From NCBI GenBank assembly GCA_005885015.1, contig VAYG01000094.1:1-5381 (forward strand): DNA of 5,381 bases, read 5' to 3'. The stretch is from Actinomycetota bacterium. Its GTDB lineage: Bacteria; Actinomycetota; UBA4738. The notes beneath the pieces are model-generated. The model was not told where the DNA came from. It saw nothing but the letters and a program-made list of their open reading frames with translations, and made no database searches. The position numbers and the translations under genes were made by a program. How positions within the stretch are numbered: position 1 is the first letter of the stretch; each line of letters starts with the position of its first letter. This document shows, in pieces, positions 1 through 4,651 of this stretch.

Positions 1-102
1 GACTACAACGCGATCACAGTGGACGGCCTGAGCGCGCACCCGATCTGGACCGACATTCGCGGCCCGACGTTCGACCAGAACGCGATGGTGTACACGAAGT
101 AG
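1..102 (+). CDS. C-terminal end of a sialidase/BNR-repeat-like protein (5' partial)
   Basis: Frame 1 is open from the window edge to a TAG at 100-102 and encodes 33 residues, starting DYNAITVDG and containing HPIWTDIR, ending VYTK. A G-D-Y-N-x-I/L...V-W-T-D-x-R stretch near the extreme C-terminus is typical of secreted exo-alpha-sialidase or BNR (Asp-box) beta-propeller proteins, where it forms the last blade. Family assignment rests on this short tail only, so the substrate and catalytic state cannot be judged. The gene begins upstream of the window. A strong terminator hairpin follows 21 nt after the stop, so it is probably the last gene of its transcript and independent of the genes to its right. 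The reading frame is secure; the family call is moderate. Confidence 0.5.
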   Translation, partial: DYNAITVDGLSAHPIWTDIRGPTFDQNAMVYTK

Positions 103-123
103 CCTTCGCCGCGTCGTCACTGA

Positions 124-160
124 GGGGGGCGGCCCCCACGGAGGGGGCCGCCCCCCTTTC
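124..160 (+). terminator. Rho-independent-type terminator after the sialidase-like gene
   Basis: A perfect 14-bp inverted repeat (124-137 pairs with 143-156, all G/C) encloses a 5-nt loop ACGGA and is followed by TTTC. It lies 21 nt after the stop at 100-102. The T-tract is short, as is common in GC-rich genomes, but the stem is very strong. Read on the minus strand the hairpin is equally stable, but no minus-strand gene ends here. Confidence 0.85.
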
Positions 161-184
161 GTTCGGGCGGTTCACCCTCGCTGC

Positions 185-190
185 TAGACT
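185..190 (+). promoter_or_regulatory. Candidate -10 element for the 90-residue protein gene
   Basis: TAGACT fits the TANNNT pattern of actinobacterial -10 elements and sits 31 nt before the ATG at 221, just beyond the preceding terminator. The -35 position (about 162-167, TTCGGG) matches poorly. This is a weak call based on position and pattern only. Confidence 0.3.
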
Positions 191-220
191 CGCCCGTCGA
201 TCGCACGCGGAGGAATACGG

Positions 221-493
221 ATGGCCGAGTATCGCGAAGTGAAGCACGAGCGCCTGTACGTGAAGGAGCCCGGCACCGAGCGGCTGCGCAAGAGCGCGGC
301 CGGCCATCTCCGGTACCTCCTGGCCACGGGGTGGCGGGAGACCGAGAGGTGGCACGCCAACGACTACATCACGGTCCGGGTGGAGCGGAGCGGGCACGCG
401 CCTCGCATGACCAGGCTGCCGAAGGTGGTGCCGCCGCCGCCCCGCCCGCCCCGCCAGCGGTTCGGGCAGGGGCCGGGAGGGCCCCGTCGGTAG
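221..493 (+). CDS. Small basic protein of unknown function, Pro/Arg-rich tail
   Basis: This is a 90-residue protein that I do not recognise. The ATG at 221 is preceded by GGAGGA at 209-214 with 6-nt spacing, a good start. Residues 1-57 look folded: a charged N-terminus (EYREVKHERLYVKEPG), a probable helix (about 19-36, ERLRKSAAGHLRYLLATG), then a strand-like GWRETERWHANDYITVRVERSG. The pattern of a helix followed by GW and a beta segment is loosely reminiscent of small DUF4177/DUF5703-style proteins, but I cannot confirm either. Residues 68-90 are Pro, Arg and Gly rich and probably disordered. There is no signal peptide or membrane segment, so it is likely cytoplasmic. It stands alone between a terminator and the convergent cold-shock gene. 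The start codon, ribosome binding site and folded-looking core make a real gene likely; the function is open. Confidence 0.72.
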   Translation: MAEYREVKHERLYVKEPGTERLRKSAAGHLRYLLATGWRETERWHANDYITVRVERSGHAPRMTRLPKVVPPPPRPPRQRFGQGPGGPRR

Positions 494-532
494 GCCGAGC
501 CGCCAGACGCTCTCGGGCGCGCCAGAAACGGA

Positions 533-560
533 AGGACCCGCCGCGTTCGCGGCGGGTCCT
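533..560 (-). terminator. Hairpin terminator of the cold-shock gene (shared convergent region)
   Basis: A perfect 12-bp stem (533-544 with 549-560) has a four-base loop, which reads GAAC on the minus strand. On the minus strand it begins 31 nt after the cspA stop and is followed by TTCCGTTTC (532-524), a usable T-rich tail. On the plus strand the trailing sequence is CCTCGC, so it is a better terminator for the minus-strand gene. It could also slow readthrough from the convergent gene at 221-493. Confidence 0.8.
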
Positions 561-591
561 CCTCGCATCCGTGGATGCAGCTTCGTCCTGG

Positions 592-795
592 TCAGGCCAC
601 CGGGCGGACGTTGGCCGCCTGGGGCCCCTTGGGGCCCTCGGTGATGTCGAACTCGACCTTCTGGTTCTCATCCAGGTTGCGGTACCCCGAGCCTTGGATC
701 GCGCTGAAGTGCACGAAGACATCGGGGCCGTTCTCCTGGGAGATGAAGCCGAAGCCCTTCTCGGAGCTGAACCACTTCACGGTGCCGGTCGTCAC
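592..795 (-). CDS. cspA: Cold-shock protein, CspA family
   Basis: This is a 67-residue single cold-shock domain, the full usual length. Family members bind single-stranded RNA and DNA in the cytoplasm, melt RNA secondary structure and help translation, constitutively or after a temperature drop. The sequence has the N-terminal GTVKWF strand (4-9), the RNP1 motif KGFGFI (13-18) and the RNP2 motif VFVHF (26-30), with the aromatic residues that stack on bases (Trp8, Phe15, Phe17, Phe27, His29, Phe30). The C-terminal part VEFDITEGPKGPQAANV is also typical. The start is GTG at 793-795, supported by GGGAGGG at 804-810 with 8-nt spacing; no better upstream start fits the family length. It is transcribed alone or as a distal gene behind the L,D-transpeptidase, 155 nt upstream. 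The family is certain; the paralogue and the symbol are generic. Confidence 0.96.
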   Translation of the reverse strand: MTTGTVKWFSSEKGFGFISQENGPDVFVHFSAIQGSGYRNLDENQKVEFDITEGPKGPQAANVRPVA

Positions 796-803
796 GAACG
801 ATT

Positions 804-810
804 CCCTCCC
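804..810 (-). promoter_or_regulatory. Ribosome binding site fixing the cspA GTG start
   Basis: The minus strand reads GGGAGGG, 8 nt before the GTG at 793-795. It supports the non-ATG start of the cold-shock gene. Confidence 0.75.
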
Positions 811-950
811 TTCTCGGCCGGACCGAACCTGCGTGCTGTTCGTCGGCCTCCGGCTGATCGCCGGTGTGAGGGAACTGCTCGAAGCGACCTACCCTTGCGA
901 TGCGGAACCCTCGGTCAGAACTCTACCAGCCGGGAGCAGTCCGAGCCTCC
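811..950 (-). other. Possible cspA promoter and leader region
   Basis: This stretch between the L,D-transpeptidase stop and the cspA ribosome binding site holds no gene. On the minus strand it contains a 5-bp hairpin (850-854 with 860-864, loop TGATC on the plus strand) and a TAGAGT (925-920) that fits a -10 pattern without a clear -35. No convincing terminator for the L,D-transpeptidase gene is seen here, so some readthrough into cspA is possible. A long structured leader would fit cold-shock genes, but the sequence shows only weak structure. Confidence 0.25.
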
Positions 951-2051
951 TCAGGTGCCGGTGACCCCCGGGTTCCTGGTGATGCCCCACGGAGGCGCCC
1001 CGATGATGAACACGGGGGTCCCCACGGGGACCAGCGGGTAGAGGGCCTCGGAGTCGGGGATGTGCATCCGGATGCACCCGTGGGACGCATAGGTTCCGAT
1101 CGAGCTGTCCGACGGGGTCCCATGGATCCGGATGCCCGGCGCGCTGAGGTACAGGGCCCTGGTCCCCAGGGGATTGGTGGGACCGGGCGGGATCACCAGC
1201 GGCTCACCGGCACCCCACCCGTTGGGCGCGGGATTGTGCCACGTGGGGTTCATCACCTTTCCCACCACCGACCACGCCCCGTCCGGCGTGAGGAACCCGG
1301 CCTTGGCCGTGGCCACCGGATAGGACCGGACGACCCGGAACCCGTCGTACAGGGAGAGCATGTTCTTGGTCACGTTGACCACGAGCGTCTTGCCCAGACG
1401 GTCGTCTGGGACCTTCGGGGGGACCCGCCGCATCGGGAGCTGTACCGAGGCCTGCCGCCCGACCACGGCCGAGCGGATCAGGTCGGCGCTGGCAACCGAG
1501 CGGAGGGCCCGTCCGGCTCTGGCGTGGGTCTGGACCAGCTTCCCGTCCACCAGGTCGAAGCTGGCGTTTCGGGCCGGCCTGACGACCTCCTTCGCCACCT
1601 GTCCGACCAGGGCCTCGATCGGCCCGGCCGAAAGGGTGAAGGGCACGGAGAAAGACTTCGAAACCGGGCGATCGCGGAGCCGGTGGTAGGCCCGAGACAT
1701 CCAGGAGTAGGACTGCGACACCGCCAGGGCCCGGTCGACGGTTCCCGCCACGTCCGCGTGGAGTCCCAGATCGGCCAGCGAGGCCGTCGAGCTGTGTCCC
1801 GCCGCGTCGATGGTCACCTGCCGGGCCAGGGTGGCGTCCACGCCCGAGGAGACCAGGCGGACCGCCTCGGCCCGGGTCAGGCCGCCCACGGCCAGCCCGT
1901 CGATGCTGACCCCGGGGAGGATCCGTCCGGAGTTCGACGCCTCGTACCGGTAGGTGGCGTAGCCCATGCCGGACATGAGGAGGACGAGGACGAGCAGGAC
2001 GAGCAGGACGACCGTCCACCGCCCCGCCGTTCTCGCCGCATGCCGACCCAC
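951..2051 (-). CDS. Membrane-anchored L,D-transpeptidase (YkuD) with PG_binding_4-like region
   Basis: This 366-residue protein probably forms 3-3 peptidoglycan cross-links, or attaches proteins to the wall, outside the membrane. A basic N-terminus (1-12) and a hydrophobic segment (about 13-30) make an uncleaved signal anchor. Residues about 44-215 resemble the PG_binding_4 domains of YoaR/VanW-type proteins: ILPGVSIDGLAVGGLTRAEA at 44-63, then a second-repeat-like FDLVDGKLVQTHARAGR at 165-181. The YkuD domain spans about 222-350, with His310-Gly and the SHGCIRM active-site motif: His324, nucleophile Cys326, Arg328. All catalytic residues are present. The start is GTG (2049-2051), with GGGAGGA at 2059-2065 and 7-nt spacing. 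It is divergent from the small membrane protein gene at 2222, which suggests shared control. The family call is firm; the substrate detail comes from the family. Confidence 0.95.
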   Translation of the reverse strand: MGRHAARTAGRWTVVLLVLLVLVLLMSGMGYATYRYEASNSGRILPGVSIDGLAVGGLTRAEAVRLVSSGVDATLARQVTIDAAGHSSTASLADLGLHADVAGTVDRALAVSQSYSWMSRAYHRLRDRPVSKSFSVPFTLSAGPIEALVGQVAKEVVRPARNASFDLVDGKLVQTHARAGRALRSVASADLIRSAVVGRQASVQLPMRRVPPKVPDDRLGKTLVVNVTKNMLSLYDGFRVVRSYPVATAKAGFLTPDGAWSVVGKVMNPTWHNPAPNGWGAGEPLVIPPGPTNPLGTRALYLSAPGIRIHGTPSDSSIGTYASHGCIRMHIPDSEALYPLVPVGTPVFIIGAPPWGITRNPGVTGT

Positions 2052-2058
2052 GATCCGG

Positions 2059-2065
2059 TCCTCCC
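2059..2065 (-). promoter_or_regulatory. Ribosome binding site for the L,D-transpeptidase
   Basis: The minus strand reads GGGAGGA with a 7-nt spacer to the GTG at 2049-2051. A second AGGAGG-like run lies a little further upstream (about 2070-2076). The site supports the GTG start placed directly before the basic residues of the signal anchor. Confidence 0.7.
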
Positions 2066-2082
2066 TTCTTCCTCCTTATTGT

Positions 2083-2097
2083 CGCCGGAAATCGGCG
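2083..2097. repeat. Short inverted repeat in the divergent intergenic region
   Basis: CGCCG (2083-2087) and CGGCG (2093-2097) flank GAAAT. It lies just upstream of the L,D-transpeptidase ribosome binding site, next to ACAATA (minus strand 2082-2077), which has some -10 character. It could be an operator half-site pair or a leader hairpin. In DNA this GC-rich a 5-bp inverted repeat also arises by chance. Confidence 0.25.
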
Positions 2098-2152
2098 CTG
2101 CATGAGGGCAACCCCGGGGAGGAGCCCGGACCCCCACATCCCTCCTCGCCAC

Positions 2153-2174
2153 GTTCACGACCCCTTCACATCCC
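2153..2174 (+). promoter_or_regulatory. 11-nt direct repeat, candidate OmpR-family operator
   Basis: Two adjacent 11-nt units, GTTCACGACCC (2153-2163) and CTTCACATCCC (2164-2174), share TTCAC in the same register and end in CCC. Direct repeats with one-turn spacing are the usual binding sites of OmpR/PhoB-type regulators, and the actinobacterial PhoP box has a GTTCAC-type 11-nt unit. A partial third copy (CACATCCC) occurs at 2135-2142. The site lies 48 nt before the ATG at 2222 and between divergent genes. The OmpR-type regulator at 2687 is a natural candidate ligand; that link is inference. Confidence 0.45.
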
Positions 2175-2186
2175 GGCCGCAGCATC

Positions 2187-2200
2187 TGTCCTGAAGGACA
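2187..2200 (+). other. Small hairpin in the leader of the small membrane protein gene
   Basis: TGTCC (2187-2191) pairs with GGACA (2196-2200) around a TGAA loop, ending 8 nt before the AAAGGAGG ribosome binding site (2209-2216). It could tune translation or stabilise the 5' end. The stem has only 5 bp, so the call is weak. Confidence 0.3.
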
Positions 2201-2221
2201 AGCCGTCGAAAGGAGGACGAG

Positions 2222-2602
2222 ATGCGACGGTGGAGCTTGGTGGCGGTGATGCTGCTGGTGGTCCTGGCGGGCATCGCCATCGGCGTCGGGGCGTACCACG
2301 CCGGGTACGACCACGGGCTGGAGGCGAGCGGGCGGGTGACCCAGATCGTGCGCGAGGTCGGCCCACGGGGGTTCTTCCCCTTCGGGCTGTTCCTGTTCCC
2401 GCTGTTCATCATCGGGATCTTCTTGCTGATCCGGGCGGCCTTCTGGGGCCGGTACTGGCATGGACCGGGCCGGTGGGGATCGGACCACGAGGACCACGGA
2501 GGGTGGCCCGGGCCGCACCGGTTCGAGGAGTGGCACCGCCGCCAGCACGAACAGGCGACCGGTGACCATCCCGGCGCGGGTGGTGAGCCGGCCGGGGCCT
2601 GA
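2222..2602 (+). CDS. Small two-span membrane protein with His/Trp/Gly-rich tail, next to a two-component system
   Basis: This is a 126-residue protein of unknown function. The ATG at 2222 follows a near-perfect AAAGGAGG (2209-2216) with 5-nt spacing, so it is probably well translated. Residues 5-24 form a first hydrophobic span after MRR; 25-50 form a short polar loop (AYHAGYDHGLEASGR); 51-70 (FFPFGLFLFPLFIIGIFLLI) form a second span. Residues 71-126 are a soluble tail rich in His, Trp, Gly and Pro (GRYWHGPGRWG, DHEDHGGWPGPHRFEEWHRRQHE), about ten His in all. With both termini in the cytoplasm, by the positive-inside rule, the tail would face the kinase. From memory, similar small proteins with a FEEWHRR-type end occur beside two-component genes in actinobacteria and Chloroflexi. 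An accessory sensor or kinase modulator is likely; metal binding by the tail is possible. The gene is secure, the role is inferred. Confidence 0.85.
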   Translation: MRRWSLVAVMLLVVLAGIAIGVGAYHAGYDHGLEASGRVTQIVREVGPRGFFPFGLFLFPLFIIGIFLLIRAAFWGRYWHGPGRWGSDHEDHGGWPGPHRFEEWHRRQHEQATGDHPGAGGEPAGA

Positions 2603-2656
2603 CCGCCGGCCGATCGGCTGCGGGGGGAGGGCGGTTGCCTCCCCCCGCCCGTCTTG
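2603..2656 (+). terminator. Terminator-like or attenuator hairpin before the two-component genes
   Basis: An 11-bp perfect stem (2620-2630 with 2638-2648) has a GCGGTTG loop and is followed by CCGTCTTGT. It lies 17 nt after the stop of the small membrane protein gene and 38 nt before the response regulator start. Just upstream is the palindrome GCCGATCGGC (2609-2618), part of an imperfect inverted repeat (2603-2606 with 2620-2623) that overlaps the 5' arm of the terminator stem. The weak T-tract suggests partial termination, lowering kinase and regulator levels relative to the first gene. Confidence 0.6.
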
Positions 2657-2674
2657 TCACTCTGGGGACGAAGC

Positions 2675-2680
2675 GGGAGG
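2675..2680 (+). promoter_or_regulatory. Ribosome binding site deciding the response regulator start
   Basis: GGGAGG with a 6-nt spacer precedes the GTG at 2687-2689. This places the start there rather than at the TTG at 2654, which would add eleven residues unlike any receiver domain start and would lie at the terminator hairpin. Confidence 0.75.
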
Positions 2681-2686
2681 TGGCGG

Positions 2687-3367
2687 GTGAAGACCATCCT
2701 GGTGGTCGAGGACGAGATGAAGATCGCCAGGCTCGTCCGTGACTACCTGCGCCACGCAGGCTTCGAGGTGATCGTCACCGGGGACGGAGAGTCCGCGCTA
2801 GCCAGCGCGCGGGGATCGCGGCCCGACCTGGTCGTCCTGGATCTGGGGCTGCCCGGGCGGGACGGGCTCGACGTCACCAGGGAGCTCCGCCGGTCCTCGA
2901 ACGTCCCGATCGTGGTCCTCACCGCCCGGGGAGACGAGGCGGACCGGATCGTGGGGCTGGAGCTGGGGGCCGATGACTACGTGGTCAAGCCGTTCAGCCC
3001 GAAGGAGCTGGTGGCCAGGGTTCGGGCGGTCCTCCGACGGACGGCGACGGCCTCCGCGGGTCCGGAGGTCCTTCGCGCGGCCGGCGTGGAGGTCGACGTC
3101 CTCCGGATGCGTGTGTCGGTCGAAGGCCGGTCGGTCGACCTCACACCGACGGAGTTCCACCTCCTCACCGCGCTGATCCGCGAGCCCGGCCGCGTGTTCA
3201 CCCGGGCCCAGCTGCTCGACGCGGTCCACGGCGTCGCCGTCGAGTCGTACGAGCGCGCCATCGACGCGCACGTGAAGAACATCCGGAGGAAGATCGAGCC
3301 CGCCCCGGGGAAGCCGCGATACCTCCTCACGGTGCACGGGGTGGGCTATCGGTTCGCCGATGAGTGA
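2687..3367 (+). CDS. OmpR/PhoB-family response regulator
   Basis: This 226-residue regulator has the usual length and two domains. The receiver domain (about 1-118) begins MKTILVVEDE with acidic residues Glu8 and Asp9. It has the phospho-acceptor Asp52 (VVLDLGLPG), switch residues Thr79 (VVLTARG) and Tyr98, and Lys101 (VVKPF). The winged-helix DNA-binding domain (about 130-224) shows LTPTEFHLL, the recognition region VESYERAIDAHVKNIRRKI and the terminal wing VHGVGYRF. It is phosphorylated by the partner kinase and binds direct-repeat sites as a dimer. The GTG start at 2687 is chosen from the ribosome binding site and the domain boundary. Its end overlaps the kinase start by 8 nt, so the two are translationally coupled. 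A direct repeat at 2153-2174 is a plausible target. The exact orthologue group (for example MtrA, CseB or PrrA-like) cannot be fixed by eye. Confidence 0.96.
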   Translation: MKTILVVEDEMKIARLVRDYLRHAGFEVIVTGDGESALASARGSRPDLVVLDLGLPGRDGLDVTRELRRSSNVPIVVLTARGDEADRIVGLELGADDYVVKPFSPKELVARVRAVLRRTATASAGPEVLRAAGVEVDVLRMRVSVEGRSVDLTPTEFHLLTALIREPGRVFTRAQLLDAVHGVAVESYERAIDAHVKNIRRKIEPAPGKPRYLLTVHGVGYRFADE

Positions 3368-4535
3368 TCCGGAGGGCCGGCCTCGGCCCGGGGACCGGCC
3401 TCGCGGGCCGGGACACTGGCGCGGCGCCGGGTTCCACCGTGGCCCGGGCTTCCGTCCGCCGTGGTGGCCCGAGGGCGAGCCCTTCCCGCCGTCCGGCTCG
3501 GCTGCGTGGCGAGGGGTGCGAACGCGGTTCCTCCGCCGGGTGGGCCTGGTAGTGGCGGTCTTCTTCGGCCTGCTGTTCGCGGCAAACGTGCTGACGTGGA
3601 CGCTGCTGGCCCGCCGTCCCGGCCCGGGAGGGCACCGAGCGTTCGCTCCGTTCGGCTGGATCATCGGGCTGGGCATCCTGGTCGCATTCCTCGTGGTGGG
3701 ACGGGCCGCCCGAGGCATGGCCGGTCCGGTGGGCGACGTCATGGAGGCGGCCGACCGGGTTGCGGGTGGCGACTACCGGACCCGGGTGGAGGAGCGCGGG
3801 CCGCGGGAGGTGCGCCGCCTGGCCCGGTCGTTCAACGCGATGGCCGAGCGGCTGAACGCGAACGAGGAGCAACGCCGCGAGCTGCTCGCCGACGTCGCCC
3901 ACGAGCTGCGCACGCCGTTGTCGGTGATCCAGGGCAACGTCGAGGGGATGCTCGACGGCCTCTATCCCACGGACCGGACGCATCTCGAGCCGCTGCTGGA
4001 AGAGGCGAGGATCATGTCCCGGCTCCTGGAAGACCTCCAGACGCTCTCCACGGCAGAGGCCGGGGCCCTCCGCCTGCACTGGGAGACGGCCCGTCCGGCG
4101 GAGCTGGTGGAAGAGGCGGCCGCGGCGTTCCGGGCCTCCGCCGGGGCCAAGGGAGTCACCCTGGAGCTTCGGAACTCCTCGTCCCTCCCCGACGTCGAGG
4201 TGGATCCCCTCCGGATCGGCCAGGTGCTGGCGAACCTGTTGTCGAACGCCGTCCGGCACACTCCGCCGGGCGGCTCGGTGTCGGTGTCGGCCGATCTGGC
4301 CCGGAGCGGCCGGGCCGTTGCTTTCTCTGTGAGCGACACCGGGCCCGGCATCCCACCGGACGTGCTCCCGCACGTCTTCGACCGGTTCGTCCGGTCGGGC
4401 GACTCGGGAGGAGCGGGTCTGGGCCTGGCCATCGCCCGGAGCCTGGTCCGGGCGCACGGGGGCGAGATCACCGCCGAGAGCCGGGAGGGACGCGGGACAA
4501 CGGTCCGGTTCGAGGTGCCGGCGCAACCCCTCTAA
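3360..4535 (+). CDS. Sensor histidine kinase with HAMP domain, minimal extracellular loop
   Basis: This is a 391-residue HisKA-type kinase, partner of the regulator before it. The ATG at 3360 overlaps the regulator stop; no clear ribosome binding site is seen, which fits translational coupling. Residues 1-58 are an unusual Gly/Pro/Arg/Trp-rich N-terminal region (GHWRGAGFHRG, PPWWPEGEPFPP). Membrane spans are about 60-83 and 97-114, leaving only about 13 residues outside the cell. A HAMP linker (about 115-168) leads to HisKA, with phospho-acceptor His181 in DVAHELRTPL. The ATPase domain has the N box (Asn292, Asn296), G1 (DTGPGIP, 326-332), the F box (VFDRFVR) and G2 (GAGLGLAIA, 351-359). All catalytic motifs are present. 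The lack of a sensor domain suggests sensing in the membrane or via the small membrane protein at 2222. The family is secure; the signal is unknown. Confidence 0.96.
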   Translation: MSDPEGRPRPGDRPRGPGHWRGAGFHRGPGFRPPWWPEGEPFPPSGSAAWRGVRTRFLRRVGLVVAVFFGLLFAANVLTWTLLARRPGPGGHRAFAPFGWIIGLGILVAFLVVGRAARGMAGPVGDVMEAADRVAGGDYRTRVEERGPREVRRLARSFNAMAERLNANEEQRRELLADVAHELRTPLSVIQGNVEGMLDGLYPTDRTHLEPLLEEARIMSRLLEDLQTLSTAEAGALRLHWETARPAELVEEAAAAFRASAGAKGVTLELRNSSSLPDVEVDPLRIGQVLANLLSNAVRHTPPGGSVSVSADLARSGRAVAFSVSDTGPGIPPDVLPHVFDRFVRSGDSGGAGLGLAIARSLVRAHGGEITAESREGRGTTVRFEVPAQPL

Positions 4536-4651
4536 GCGTGCCGGCCCGGCTCCTCGGCCACGCCGATGGCTCGGAGGGCCAGCCGATCGAACAGCTCTCT
4601 CGGGAGCACGCGAGCCACCGCCGCCTGGGCGGTCGCCGCAAACGGCCGCGG
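4536..4651. other. Convergent intergenic region without a convincing terminator
   Basis: This lies between the kinase stop and the stop of the convergent Hint-domain gene. It contains a 6-bp hairpin (4617-4622 with 4628-4633, loop GCCTG) and an imperfect hairpin around 4549-4579 (GGCCA/TGGC core), but neither has a T-tract on either strand. I see no gene in it. Confidence 0.5.

Noticed and set aside
161..180. GTTCGGGCG/GTTCACC as a second regulator direct repeat
   Set aside because: The two GTTC units are 9 nt apart rather than 11 and share only four bases; chance is enough to explain it.
14..568. Minus-strand frame of 184 codons over the left end
   Set aside because: It runs through two hairpin terminators and opposite two supported plus-strand frames, with no ribosome binding site or domain.
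900..2105. Long plus-strand open frame of 401 codons opposite the L,D-transpeptidase
   Set aside because: It is rich in Arg, Gly and Pro with no domain pattern, a typical antisense shadow in GC-rich DNA; the minus-strand frame has intact YkuD motifs.
2654..2686. TTG at 2654 as the response regulator start
   Set aside because: It lies beside the terminator hairpin and adds eleven residues before the canonical MKTILVVEDE start; GGGAGG is correctly spaced for the GTG at 2687.
4549..4633. Hairpins after the kinase as terminators
   Set aside because: The stems are short or interrupted and no T-tract follows on either strand.
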